Assembly: GCA_037576215.1 (NCBI GenBank)
Contig: JBANDB010000021.1
Coordinates: forward strand, 186,001 to 250,000
Direction of reading: 5' to 3'
DNA from: Armillaria gallica
Taxonomy: Eukaryota > Basidiomycota > Agaricomycetes > Agaricales > Physalacriaceae
DNA length: 64,000 bases
The notes under the pieces were generated by a model, which was not told where the DNA came from, ran no database searches, and saw only the letters and a list, made by a program, of their open reading frames with translations. How positions within the stretch are numbered: position 1 is the stretch's first letter; every line of letters begins with the position of its first letter. This document shows positions 22,896 through 35,120 of the stretch, piece by piece. A program made the position numbers and the translations under genes.

Positions 22896-23118
22896 TGTTA
22901 GAATACAACAAATCTAACAGTAAGGTAAGTAATCAATATGTAGCAATGTAAGTAAGATACGCACCACAGTCTTCACTCGTTGTAGTGGTAAAAGACTGAG
23001 GTGCGAACGAAAAGAAACCGGGCGGAAGTATGAAACAATCGCGCAATTGTTGCGCAACTGAAATTTGAGTGAACGGACCGATATCCTGATGAAAGGGCGT
23101 AAGACTGAATCCTCGACA
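22896..23118 (-). repeat. Copia 5' LTR (right)
   Basis: 223 bp, delimited by comparison with the left LTR and by the target duplication CCCGC at 23119-23123. It keeps the CpG sites lost in the left LTR. Confidence 0.95.
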
Positions 23119-23123
23119 CCCGC

Positions 23124-23290
23124 AATCGAAGCAGTCAAGGCGCTCAACATCAGGGCGGAAATATCAATGGTAAGGTTATGGAAATGGCAATATTCAAGGA
23201 CGACTTACTGTTTAGCCTTGATATGAGCTTTCACGTTGCTGAACTGCAACATCGACCTATTGCATTGCGTTTGATTGTGCATATTTATAT
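23124..23290 (-). pseudogene. C2H2 zinc-finger pseudogene, 5' part
   Basis: It continues the match to the intact gene at 57140-57290 immediately beyond the copia target duplication, including the ATATCAATGGTAAG splice region and the segment encoding the second finger. Together with 7330-9179 it forms one ancestral gene copy interrupted by about 14 kb of nested elements. Confidence 0.75.
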
Positions 23291-23639
23291 CTAAAGGTGT
23301 TATCCTGCGCTACTTTACTTTATCCTCCGATAAGCCTTCCGCTCGTTCCTCGCTGCAGGCTTATCTCGGAATGTCGACATCAATACGAAATTTTATTTTT
23401 TCAGTCACGGGCCGATTTTGCGCCTGTCCAAAAGTAGCGCTGACTAAGCGATGCGCACCACACGGACGAATTCGGAACGCGCAACCTGGTAGGAAAATCA
23501 GAAGGGATACAATAAGCTTGTACATGTAATCGCTCACCTTCACAGCCAAGCAAACACATCGACTTGGGCGATTACACACCCTGTTGCGATTCCATCGCGC
23601 TCGAGAGACGCCAAAAGGGCTTTCCAACTAGCATATAAT

Positions 23640-25910
23640 CAGGATCGATCGCAAATTCGATGAAAGCGACACACGTCTTGTATGCGGCGGCATTCAAAAG
23701 CCAGATAGACCCAAAGGGATTTGCCTCTTCTACCTCCGTTTTATGGATTCGCTCTATGTATGAAACCGGCGATAATGGTCCTCCGCTGCGGATTCTTCTG
23801 CTGACGGGTCAGTGTTATCGGCAGCCGATACCGTTCGTGGTGGTGATCCCGGTGGGGAAGGATACTATCGAGGGGTTTTGCATAAGTTCGCCTGCTGGTT
23901 GCGGCTCTTCATATGCTGGTTGAAGATTTTGTCACTCAAAATCTGGCCATATTTGTTCTAACAGTTATCAGTCGATAATTAGGCACCAAGCACGAGGAAT
24001 TACCTGTCGCAGTCGCAGCATCGATGTCTATCGTATCTTGATCACCATAATCCTCGTCGAAATCACTATCTGCGTCATCCATATCGCCAACTCGCGGCCG
24101 TCGAAAGCGAGGTTAGCTGCTTTCACATCCATCTTAATATCTGACAGTGGAGGGGTATCCAGTGTTGTGCGGGTCGCGCGACAGTTGCCGAAGTCGCGAC
24201 AGTTGCGAAGTCGTCACTGTCATGGTCACCAAATGACCGCGACTTTCCCCACGCCACCGCGACGTCGCCTACCCAGGGACCGGAAGGCCGACAAAACCAT
24301 GACAAAGCAGTCGGGGTCGGAGACAAACGAATTAGTCCTAAACTACGTTACATGTGGCTTCACAGTCACATAGTCATGGTCAAGGTCATTTACGCGGCCG
24401 GCAACTGTCGCCCCGAAGTTTCGCAACTGGCAACCTTGCCTTCGGTCCAAGGTCGGGCGACCGTACAACACTGGGGGTATCAGTAAGCGTCCCTGCACAA
24501 GCTGATGGTGTGCGTACATATATCCACGAACGGCGTTTTTTGCAAGAGCGGACTGCTCGCAAATTCGCCTCCTTACGAGGGAGATGCGTGTGCATAAGAA
24601 GAACTTGAGATTGAGAGGCAGTTTCCCGTCGTGATGTAGGTTGGACGTTCCATGCCAAGACGTAATAGCGGGATTTGGTCGAAAAGGAAGCGTAACCTCG
24701 ATTTCGAGGGTGAGCTTCGACTCGTATATCAATTCTGATTGTGCTACGGTAGCCTTCACGAGGCAGGCCCAGACTCTCGACTACCGTCACGGCTTTGCTG
24801 TCGACTTCATTGATGACAGGAACGGAGAGGACTTGGCTTGCAGTGGTGGAGACGAGGAACATTCGTCAGGTCGTCTGTTTTCCAAGATTATCTGGCTAGC
24901 GATCAAGGTGTCGTCGAAGGAACAATTCATCCGTGAAAAGCCGTGTTGCTGCATCGTATGGATGACATGAAGCGCCTCTATCAAAAGGGTATCTTAACGT
25001 CCATGAGCAGCCAGTGCTACTAAGAAGGGTAAGCCTTCGAAGCATGAAAAATTGTGACAAAGAGGACAGACCTATGAGTCATTCACCAGTGAGCTTTCCC
25101 ACAGCAAATATTTGAACGATGAGATCCGGTTATTTTGACAACGGGGAGGGGAAAATATGAGGCAGGACCCGAAAAGCAGACAGCGGCATATAGAGTAGGC
25201 ACACAACGGCAACCGTGTCAGAGGGATAAGCGGGTTGTACGGCACGGGAAAGCTTCGGTTTGGATAAGGGGAGGGTGAACTGCAGCGCGCGCCACCCTGT
25301 TTGCATAGCCATGGTTCTGCGCGCGTTTGAACATCGTAAACAGAATTTTGCACACTACGCCACCATCCAGACACGAGTCCGTAGTCCTCTCACCGCGTCC
25401 CCAACGATGCAGGGTTTGTATTTGGAAAGGCTTGATATGTTATTTGAGCGTATCCTTCAATCAAGAGTAAGATCAGGCTATGTGGGTGAACAGAAGGCAC
25501 CTACCATCCCCGCGCGCAAACCTCCCTCAAGTAGGTCACCCTCGAAGTGCTATTGGTGGCCAAGACTGGGTACTTTACGCAATGGAGAGAATCGTGCGGG
25601 ACGTGCGCGTGAGTGCTAGAGAATGCAAGTCATCGGAGAGACCTACCATTCTCGGCACATCCTTTCATCCGACGACGCTGTCGTTATGATGGCACGTCTC
25701 CCGATCCCTCCGCCGCCTCCCCCAACCCACGCTATGCTCTTCTCATCATCGTCGAGTGCGACGTTTCCCTCCACGACGTGGACGCGCCACTTTCCGAATG
25801 GCGACACACAGTTTCAGTCCATAATCACGTCCTCGGATTCGTCATCTTCAGTTCGAACCTAGTCGTCGAGGGAAATTGTATCATCCACCGCGTGAATGAA
25901 CTCCGTAATT
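23640..25910 (-). pseudogene. Degenerate gene of unknown family, copy 1
   Basis: Shared blocks run on the minus strand from about 25900 to 23700 and match 35110-33260 in the same order. Part matches 28300-28830 on the opposite strand. Recognisable pieces are a block with LTLEIE and LKFFLCTRISL (24740-24560), an acidic exon with DDADSDFDEDYG (about 24080) and a conserved GTAATTCCTC donor region near 24005. No copy gives a continuous frame, and best frames shift between pieces. I cannot name the family. Treat it as a three-copy decayed gene or low-copy element. Confidence 0.4.
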
Positions 25911-28299
25911 AATGCCCTCGCCCATATTCCACGCCTAGTGTGCGGACGTTGTGGTCATGCTCGTCAGCAAGGTACGCGAGAGTCTTGAAGGACCTTGACT
26001 GAAGCAAAAAAGGGAGATAAAAAAATATGAGCATGGCGGTGAAAGGAGAGTTTACTTTGTTTGACCAAGCCAAACATGCCATTTCGGTCACAACACTCAT
26101 CTCGCAAAGCGCGTGCTCTGCGACGCGTAATACACACGCACCAAATGTCCCAGTATGGACGAGGCTGCGAAGGCAAGAGACGGAAGGTATGAGAATAAAG
26201 CGAATGAACTGCATAAACTCACCCTTCTTTATCAAGATCCCGTTGACTCTTCCTGTTGACTTTTGGTTAAGAGGGATTTCGTAGTGCCGTCTCCTGGATA
26301 TCGACTCTGCTCAGCACAGCATGTCTCCTCATCTTCCATTACGGACACACCGAGTACAGAGCCATTCAGGACTCAGGAGTATGTCTACGTACCTATGTTG
26401 TACACCTCCATTCCCGTCACAAAATCGCCCTCAACGCCGCTTATTCAAACTGACGAGACTCCCCCGCTGCAAGGGTCAACACGCGTCGGGGAATCGTGGA
26501 CAGGATGATGTGATTATGGCAGAGAGTAATCAAACGAGAACAAGGAATTCCTCATCCTGCGGGAGGCTTACCGTTATCTCCACTGTGTTCTCGCGAGGTA
26601 ACACATCGTCCATAGTCCGCTCGTCGAAGACCACTGTATACAAGTCGAGCATGGTGAGTTCGTCGTAATTGATCTTCTCCTTGTTTCTAACACGCCCTCA
26701 AGACGGCCACTTCTTGAATTCAAGGTTGCCTCAGCCACTTAGGCTTGCATCCTCCTTGGGATTGAGGTCACGGTTGCCGTCGATGCTTCCCTCGAGCATT
26801 AGGAGGGATGACTTTGGGAGGCTGGCGGGAATGTAGACGGGACGAAATTGGAGCGAAACAGCGTTGGTACTAAATCTCCATTGCCAAGGCAAGTCCGTTG
26901 ACTTTTCCAGATACAACTCATTTATAAACAGATAAAATACAGTTTGCGTCGGAATCAAAGTATTCAGCCCTCTGCGCGCCGTGCGCCGCCCTCGGTCGCC
27001 TCACCACTCGGGCTGATGTGTAGGGCATGTGCTTCATGCTACAGCAGCCAAGCAGCTGGACCTCGTCCGGCTTGGTATGCTCTTGATGTTGGCAGGAACT
27101 TCTCGTTCTCAAGGTACGCCTTTTATCCTTTATTTTTCTCACTCATCATCTTGAATCCGCTGCAGGCGTTCTCTGTCCGAAAGTTATGATCCCGTGTCTC
27201 GTAAAACACGCCATTTCTTCAGTTAAACTTCAAAGGTCAGTAAGCCACTGCTCCTTCATTTTGTTTAACTTCGCTAAAAACTGGGAGCGCACTCGCTCTC
27301 GTCTCACAGGGCTCACAAACAATTGAGGAAGAGCCGACATAAGCCATGCAAAGTGAACGCGAGGCGGCAAGTACGTGGCGTCGTTATCATTCCTACTGCT
27401 TCTCGAGCTTAATGGGTTCCTTAAGTAGTCATGGTCGTTCATCACTCATTGTGGAACGTTGGTTTGAAAGCACCGTGAATCTAAGCATGTTCCTCGAGAT
27501 CCAGAGTGCCAGATCGTTTCATTGGTCGGCCGTGCAACTTGGCTCGATACGATGTATTTATTGGAGTATGTGGCTGTACGAGTCGTCGGGATCGGTTACC
27601 CGCATCGGCCGTACCCGGCCGTACCTTTCATTACCATTTTCAATTCCTTTTCCTTCTTTACCGTTTACCTTCACGTCGACGTAGCATAGGCTAAACGAGT
27701 TGCGTCCTTGTGCCCTCCCGTGCTCGAACTCTGACAGTATTATCATCCGGCTAGCATAGAGCTAGGAGTAGATGACGCGGGAAGGGCAATAGCTGACACG
27801 CACGGGGAGTTCACTCACGTAGCCCGATCTCATCCTCGATTGAACATTACGCGTTTTGCATGCATGACTTTGGCTACATTGCATCGTCCACCAGTACGAC
27901 GTCTCTGCCAGTCACTTCCAGGTACCGTCCGCGCTATCTGACGACCAGCGACAAATGCACCGGCAAGACCTGCTGCTGCCCACCCTCCCGCTGTCCGACA
28001 TGAGGCTCCCCCGTGCGGTGCAACCCAGCCAGTCCGTTTATCCCCAGTGCCGTTACCGTTGCCTTTGCATACCCGAGGTTTTCTTTTCCTGTCCCATACC
28101 CTCGCCTCAGTCTCGTCGCCCCCAAAATGACTAGAAACCCTCGTGCAGGTCTTCGTTGTGGGCAAGTATACTGGTGAATGACCCCGTTTATCAATGAACT
28201 CGGCAGCATACGTCGAACGGTGGGGCATTAGGATTGGAATGGACTGCAAATACTAAAGCCAAAGTCAACGCCTTTGCCTGCAAACTCCCTCATACCTCT
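25911..28299. other. Intergenic, no gene firmly supported
   Basis: Several frames of 60-140 codons occur on both strands, for example minus 27230-27445 and 27830-28249, but none shows a recognisable domain or a consistent exon model. A GTACCCGGCCGTACC palindrome near 27615 resembles motifs inside the MITE at 30664. Confidence 0.3.
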
Positions 28300-28840
28300 C
28301 TTGGGGACCTGTCCTTCCGTGTTTCCTTCGTGTCCCGGACTAAAACTGTAGTAGTCGAGAGTCTGCCTCGTGAAGGCTGCCGTAGCAGAATCATAATTGA
28401 TTTACGGGTCAAACGAGGTTACACTCCCGTTTCGACCAAAACCCACTCTTACGTCTTGGTTAATCCACATCACGACGAGCAACCGTCTATCGATCTCAAG
28501 TTCATCCTATACACGCGCCTATCACCTCGTGGACTCCGGGGTAATTTAAACAAGCAGCGCACTCCTGGTACAGTACACGCCGTTCGTATAAGTGTGCGCA
28601 CACCATCCTTGGTCAGGGAAGCTTACTGACACTTACTAACAGATATGAAGGCAGGTCTAAAAGCGGTCAACCTCAATTTGGACGGTTGCAAGTTGACGAT
28701 ATGGATGACGCAGATAGTGTTTTCGACGAGCAATGGACATCGCCGCTGCACCATTGACAGGTAATTCCTCCTTCTGCCTAGTGCATAATCATTGGCTAAG
28801 AACTATCAGAACCGGCATGGCCAGATTATGAGTGCCAACA
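28300..28840 (+). pseudogene. Degenerate gene of unknown family, copy 3 (inverted)
   Basis: The opposite strand of this block matches 24760-23940 and 33890-33420. Landmarks are the TCTGCCTCGTGAAGGCT word (28363), the acidic exon region at 28690-28730 and the GTAATTCCTCCTTCTGCC donor region at 28761. Frames are broken. Its inverted orientation relative to copies 1 and 2 implies rearrangement. Confidence 0.4.
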
Positions 28841-29084
28841 GCTTCAACCAGTAATGAGGCGCCGTATTCAGCACAACACTATTGTAAAACCCCTTCCCAC
28901 TGGGACCGTCGCCACGAGGACGAGGAATCCGATGATACGCCTCACCTGACGTAGGGATCGAGTATATTCACCCGAATCAATCATTTCGGACAACACTATC
29001 AAATATAAGAAAGGATGGGGGTCGGTCCATATCGTGATTTTCAAATGCACTCGTAGCTACACGTACTTGATACTTGATATTGCG

Positions 29085-30260
29085 TTACAGATTCAGTTCC
29101 CCGAGTCTATATCTCTTTCCTTCCAAATGGAACGCCAAGAATCCCCTCACGAATTCCTTGAACATCCCTTGCGCTTCTTTGTGCGGCAACAAGATAAGCA
29201 ATATCCTCTCATGTGCCTCCATGCACTTCTCCGCCACATAAGAAAGAGCCTTGCTCTTAGGTTCGCCGCGAGCTTCAGCCAAGAATGATATGAGGTTGTG
29301 AGTTTCACCGTCACATTCCTCCTTGTAGAACGAGGTGATGTCGTTCGTGAAATTAATAAATTCGCGTAGGTGAGGAAGAGCTTGGATGTATATATTATAC
29401 GGCAGCTCGGCGGGGAAAATAAACATGGCGTAGGCTTCCGGTATTCCGCTCATCTCGCGAAGATATATGGCATATCTGTCAACTCTGTGGACCTGCCACC
29501 TTGGATCAGTAGATCGGACTACGAGAAAACAATTTACACTCACTGGTTCATCTTTGTTCTGTATCTCTAAAGGCAACCCGGTAATGAACTTGAGGCCCGC
29601 ATGGACAATGAAGTCGGCGGAAACTTGGCCAAAGAACTGAGAGGTCTCTGCTAGGAGGTTCGCCAAGTCGTCTAACATCTTGGTCGTCTGTTTCTCCGAG
29701 GAAGCAAAGCGCTGCATGGAAGATATTAATGGAATTCATTTGAAGAGTAGTTATACTCACCTTGGTAAAATTAGGAACACCAACAAGGGTGTCGGGGTCA
29801 TCCGGATAGACATCATCCAAGTACGCCACGAACGCAGTGAAGAAGACGATGTATACTTTGACTTTGACGTTGGCGAGATGGTGGTACGCAGCCGCCGCCA
29901 TATTGAACCCAACCGTCAAGGAAGGCCCGAGCACATCAAGAGCATATCCTCGACGCTCCCCTTCTTTGACACAAAGATCCTCGAGTGCAGCATCCTTGAC
30001 AGATGGCAGGCTCGTGGTGTCGAATTGGCGCAGGAAAGACCGTATGATGTTGTAGCTGTCTTCTGAGGGTGGGTCTGGTTTCTACAGAGAATTTAGTAAC
30101 TGGCTCTTCCTCTAGCTTCAAGCTTGAGCGGCGTACAGAGTTGGATATATGGCCTGAGGAATGAAAAGAACCAACGAATAAATAAAGGTACAGCGTGTTA
30201 CAAGTTGAAAGGCTCACCGGGAACAGTAAGATGAGAAGGAGCAGACGTCAAATGTTGCAT
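29085..30260 (-). CDS. Trichodiene-synthase-like sesquiterpene synthase
   Basis: Cytosolic class I cyclase of farnesyl diphosphate, TRI5-like family; its product cannot be read from sequence. The five-exon model keeps phase throughout: 30260-30218, 30153-30137 (17 nt), 30081-29761, 29711-29544, 29492-29085, giving 318 residues, a normal length. The aspartate-rich motif is YLDDVYPDD (about 29825). The metal-binding NSE motif NDITSFYKEE (about 29340) is complete. The segment EMSGIPEAYAMFIFP is typical of the fungal family. The last intron (29543-29493, 51 nt) is in frame and could be read through, adding 17 residues. Two broken relatives lie at 31807-32405 and 33135-33225. I see no defect in this copy. 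Confidence 0.88.
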
Positions 30261-30663
30261 TTCTCTTTGAAAGTCGTGTTTCGTTGTGCGGTATGAGAGA
30301 GTTCCTGTAGTCTTCGTCAAACTGACCTGCTGAGGCCGGGGATTGAGGATCTCCAGTCTCGTTAGGTATTTTATATGTCTGCGCGGTACGTCATCTGACT
30401 GGCGACCACACAACTCGGCTTGGTAATTGTAGCAAAGGCTAGGAATAGTTTTCATCGGTATTCAATGCCGGACTTATCGTTCGCCGCAGCCCAAGAGATG
30501 TGTAAACAGTGCAAAGAAAGAGAGAAGGAGATGTTTCACGATTTCAACGTGTCAGTGGACCAGGTTGCATCAGCACGAAACGAGGCAAGCTTCGCTTCCC
30601 GAGAGACAGCGTGTTCCTGACCTTCTTTTGTGCTAGAGCCTAAGTGCAGCTTCAAGTACCCAT
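30261..30663. other. Upstream region of the trichodiene-synthase-like gene
   Basis: Promoter side of the minus-strand synthase. No clear TATA box or other gene was recognised. Confidence 0.4.
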
Positions 30664-30824
30664 TAGGGATGCCCACCGTACCGTATACGGTTACGGCCTA
30701 CTCGTATGGTACCCGTACAAATACGGCCGTAAAAATTGGTTTTCAGACCGCCGACGGTACGGGTACGGACCCGTATATACGGTACCCGTATCCACCGTAT
30801 GTACGGGTACGGTGGGCATCCCTA
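30664..30824. mobile_element. hAT-like MITE
   Basis: 161 bp with near-perfect inverted ends TAGGGATGCCCACCGTACC / GGTACGGTGGGCATCCCTA. It is flanked by the 8-bp repeats GTACCCAT (30656-30663) and ATACCCAT (30825-30832), which differ at one base. The interior is filled with CCGTA/TACGG words on both strands and could fold into a long hairpin. An 8-bp duplication and TAG...CTA ends fit the hAT superfamily. It has no coding capacity. It lies between the intact synthase and its pseudogene. Confidence 0.85.
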
Positions 30825-31806
30825 ATACCCATCCAATCAGTAAAGTTTCAAGATTTACGATAACAAATACTACTCACACTTATACACGAAGTTTATTATC
30901 TTTATCTTCAGTGTTTTTTCATCATGTCTTCGAATTCGAACGGAGAAATCTTTCGTCATCAACCGATGTCATAGCAGCCGTAATACGGCCCGTATCATCG
31001 TGCTTGTGAAAAATTTAACGATCACTTTTCTAGGAGTACTTATCAAGACTTCGTTCTGTCTTATATTAAAATAAAGAGATCACCTGTAGAGCCATAGGAT
31101 CTCCGACGTACCTAGGCTAGAGCACGCTGACGGCAGCATCGATCGCAAGAAGACTGACATGCCCTGTGCTTCAATTCAGTCTCTTGAGCCTGAACGGAGT
31201 CGTGATAAAGTTGGTCCCTTATATTCTTTCCCTATCATCAAGTGTTCCCGAGAGAGGTGGTCGCCGAAAACGATGTGAACTCTATGTGAAGTATTTGGGG
31301 TTGCCGCGACTCGGCTTAGCTCGGCTTAACGCCGGAGTCGATTTCATAGAACAAGGAACAGCTACCCTGTCGTTAACACTACCAATAAGTCATGTGAGTG
31401 AACACGTGCTTCCCGAGTCAGGGCAACACGAGGACTTGGGGCGAACTTGGGTCCAGTCATTCAAGAAGGCGGAAGATCCGATGCCGCTGTGGCCCGTCTT
31501 TGAGGGCCAGTTTTGGGGTTTTGTCTGTCTCCGGAGAACTACTATCAATGGGGGCTTAGTATAGAAGATAGCTCAGAAAGGTGTGTATGAACTGCGTTAG
31601 AACTTGACCGGAGAATGACAAAACACTGACGGTTCATGGTAGTCGTTTTGCGGTAACTTCACGTTTCAAAGTTTACCTGCTGATTTCCCGGCCGCAATCA
31701 TCATACCAAGTAGACCTTGAGCCTAGACACGACTGTATTCTCCATGGGAAAATCGGAACATGTCCAAGGCCAAATCGAGATACACATTCATATAGCGAAC
31801 GGCAAG

Positions 31807-32405
31807 CTACAGGTTCAACGTTCAACCCGCAAAGTCTATATCTCGTTGTATCCGCGTGGAACGCCAGATAACCTTTCACAAAAATTTCATAGCTGCTACG
31901 TACTCCTTCGTGCGATGACAAGATACAAAGTACCCTCTCGTGAGTTTGGATGCAACGTTCCACCAAGTAGCGGAGAGTGTCTCCGCGAGCTTCAGTGAGA
32001 AGTCAAATGAGGTTGTGTGCTTCATTTTCATACTCCTCCTTGTAGAATGAGGTGATGCCGTTCGTGAACTCGATGACTTCGCATAGGAGAGTAAGAGCTT
32101 GGATGTATAGGTTCTACGCCATGTCTTTGGGGAACATGGACGTGGCATAGGCTTCAAGAATTCCACTGAGCCCGCGAAGAAATACGGCAGATTTGTCAAC
32201 TTTATGAGTCTGCTTTCTTCGACGAGTAAATAAATAGACCACTTATCAGAGAAAAGGTTACTCGCCGGTTCAGATTTACTGCGTATCTCTAAAATCAAGG
32301 CAGTCATGTACCTTGAGGCTCTCTTGAGCAACGACTTCGCCAAAAAGCCGAAGGGTCTCTGCTAGGATGTTCGCAAAGCCTTCCAGCACAAAGTATAGTT
32401 TCAGG
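31807..32405 (-). pseudogene. Trichodiene-synthase-like pseudogene
   Basis: A minus-strand paralogue of 29085-29711. Its upstream part matches the start of exon 4 (FANILAETLRLFGEVV, near 32370) and its downstream part the C-terminus (YMTALILEIRSKSEP, then ERCIQTHERVLCIL). Breaks seen: a frameshift near 32315, the NSE motif changed from N-D to N-G with an in-frame TGA shortly after (about 32060-32010), and a 7-bp duplication just before the old stop near 31820. The 5' exons with the aspartate-rich motif were not found. Confidence 0.8.
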
Positions 32406-33134
32406 CTGAGGCTAAAATTATCCTTTCGTGAGTGGCGATTCATTTCTCGTATGCTAGCGGAAAGGAATTGAGACCACCAAAAGCTAAACTCATCATCTTT
32501 GATGCAGTTGCCGAGGTTGAGAATAGCACTGGCGGGAGATACTTATGCGATACCCACGTCGGAATCGGATGCGGGACGCAGATAACTTTACAACGGAAAA
32601 ATCGAGCGGGCCCTCCTAGTAAGGCAGAAACATCTACACTTTCCGCATCAGCCCCAAGTATCGCAAACATTGTAATGACAGCGATCCGTGGAGAAATACG
32701 GCTTATTTTGTCGATGAGAGGGAGGAGCATGGCCGGTGTGACTCTTGTGGACACATTCATTCCCCAAAAACCGTGGACTTGGCTCTCTATTGTTCGGAAG
32801 GATGTGCAATCCCATGGTTCTTGAAACAGTGCTGTTAATACAACGCAGACCAGTGGGTATAAGGGTGGTGGAACTTTTCCATGTCAAGCATGTCAAGAGC
32901 GAAAGAATGGTGCGTGCGTTGACATCGGCACCGATAGCCAGACCAACAACGTGATATGCGGTAAAGAAGGTATTCTGATTGCACATTCATTGAGGAACCA
33001 TGTCTTCTCTTTCTTTGTCATTGGTCGCTCGGTGCCTGACGGTACTATCCCGCAATCCTAAGATACGATTCCTAAACCTTATTGCCTGGGAAAAGAAGAT
33101 GATAATGTTGTTAGATGAGTGAGAATCGGGCAGG

Positions 33135-33225
33135 CTACAGATTCAACTCGTTAAGCCTATATCTTTTTGCGCCCAAATAGAACGCCATTCATGTGATTGC
33201 CCCTTGAAATTCCTTGCTCTCCGTA
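33135..33225 (-). pseudogene. Trichodiene-synthase-like 3'-end fragment
   Basis: About 25 codons matching only the last residues of the intact synthase (KRYRLNELNL before a TAG at 33135-33137). It shows that at least a third tandem copy once existed. Upstream sequence has no further match that I can see. Confidence 0.65.
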
Positions 33226-33229
33226 TGAA

Positions 33230-35120
33230 ACTGACAGTAACGCTCCATCATGAGGCTCGGCTGTGGTTTCTTCCGCTGACGGGTCAGTGTCATCGGCAGA
33301 CATAGATGCTGATGACTGGCTGACGCCGCTCTGTTCGTGACGACGATCCCGGTAAGGAAGACACTGAAGGATAATAATTCATCGATGAGTACGGCTCCTC
33401 ATACGCTCGTTGAGGATTTCGCACTCGCCATATCGGTTCTGATAGTTATTAGTCAACAGTTATACACCAGGCAGAAGGAGGAATTACCTGTTGTATGCAG
33501 CGCCGGTGTTCATCGTACCATTATCCTCGTCTGCATCATCGATATCGCAATCGTCCAAATCGAGTAGAACCACTTTTACGCCCGTCTTTATATTGAGAAG
33601 CAGTATCTCAGTGAGCTTCCCTTCATAAGGCTGGCATACCCACGAACGGCGTGTTTGCGAGAGCGGACTGCTCGCAAAAATCGTCCCACGAGGTTATATG
33701 CGCACGCACATGATGAACTTGAGATCAAAAGGAAGTTTCTCGTCGTGACGTAGACACGCCAAGACATAAGAGCAGAATCTAGTCCGATAGAGAGCATAAC
33801 AGGCTCAATTTCGAGGGTGAGGTTCGACATGTAAATCATTCCTGATTCTGCTAGGGTAACCTTCACGAGGTAGACCCGGATTCTCGATTACCTTCGCGGC
33901 TTTAGTCTTGGACGCGGAAGGATAGGTCCAAAATAGAGGTTTGCTGCCGAAAGTATCAATTTTGATAGCATTTTACGTTCGATTTTCATCCGAATGGCTT
34001 AGTGTTCGATGTATGCTGTCAAGTTCGTTGATAAAGGGAACGGAGGGGACTTCGCCTGCGGTGGTGGAGACGAGGAACATTCGCCCGATCGTCTCTTTTC
34101 CAAGACGTCCTGGCTAGCGATCAAAGTGTTGTCGAAGGAACTATGGCTCCGTTGAAAACCACTTCACTGCATCAAACGCTGTTATAAAAAGGGTATCTCG
34201 ACGAGCACTGAGCAGCCAAAGCTACTAAGAAAGAGTAAGCCTTGCGAACCACAAGAGATTGTCGCAAAAAAGACAGACCTGTGAGTCATTTACACGTATA
34301 CTTGCTCACAGCGAAAATCTGCACGATGAGATCTAGTCATTTTGACAGCGGCAAGAGGGAGATATGGAGCAGGAATCCGAAAAGCAGACGGCGGCGTAAA
34401 GAGTGGGCACACAACGGCAATGGTGTCAGGGATATGCGGGTTGTACAGCACGGGAAAGCCTCGTTTTGGATAGGATGAAGGTGGACAGCAGCGCGCGCTA
34501 CCCTGTTCGCATAGCCATGGTTCTGGGCAAGTTTGTCGCTGGTCGACAAATATCGTGGACGAAAACTTGCAGACTACGCTACCCTTCAGACACGAGTGCG
34601 TAGTGCTCCCACAGCATCCCAAACGACATCGTGTTTGTGTTTGGAAGAGCTTGATATGTTCTTTGAGCGTATGCTTCAATCAAGAGTGAGATCGAGCTAT
34701 GTAGACGAACAGAAAGCGCCTGCCATCCCCGCACGCAAGCCTCCCTTCCGAAGTAGCTCTGCCCTCAACGTGCTATTGGCGGCCAAGACTTGGTGCTTCA
34801 CGCGAAGGAGAGAATCATGAGGGTAAGATCGATCTAGAGAGGTGTGAGCGCCAATGAATGCAAGTAATCGGAGAAACTTACCATTCCCAGCACATCCTTC
34901 ATCCGACGACGCTGTCGTTATGATAGCATGGCTCCTAGTCCTTCCGCCGCCGCCCCCAGCCCACACTATGCTAGCTTCCCATCATCGTCGAGTGCGAGGT
35001 CCTTCCCTCCACAACACGAACGCGCCACTTGCTAGATGGCAACACCGTTTCGACCCATGGTCACGTCCTTGGATTTGTCGTCTTCGGTTTGAATCTATCC
35101 GAGGAGGGAAATTGGTTGCA
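33230..35120 (-). pseudogene. Degenerate gene of unknown family, copy 2
   Basis: It matches copy 1 (23640-25910) block by block over about 1.8 kb. Landmarks are GGTGGAGACGAGGAACATTCG (two copies in the window) and CATAGCCATGGTTCTG. At about 33906-34017 it contains roughly 110 bp absent from copy 1. Frames are broken in several places. Confidence 0.4.

Larger units (their letters stand above)
9185..23118 (-). mobile_element. Ty1/copia retrotransposon, split by a gypsy insertion
   Basis: Both LTRs are 223 bp (9185-9407 and 22896-23118), start TGTTAG on this strand and end in CA. A perfect 5-bp target duplication CCCGC lies at 9180-9184 and 23119-23123. Coding order on the minus strand is Gag, protease, integrase, reverse transcriptase, RNase H, as in copia elements. 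The body is interrupted at 10566-19291 by a gypsy element; without it the length is about 5.2 kb. The LTRs differ at 9 positions. The coding region has several stops and altered catalytic residues, so the element is dead. Confidence 0.95.
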
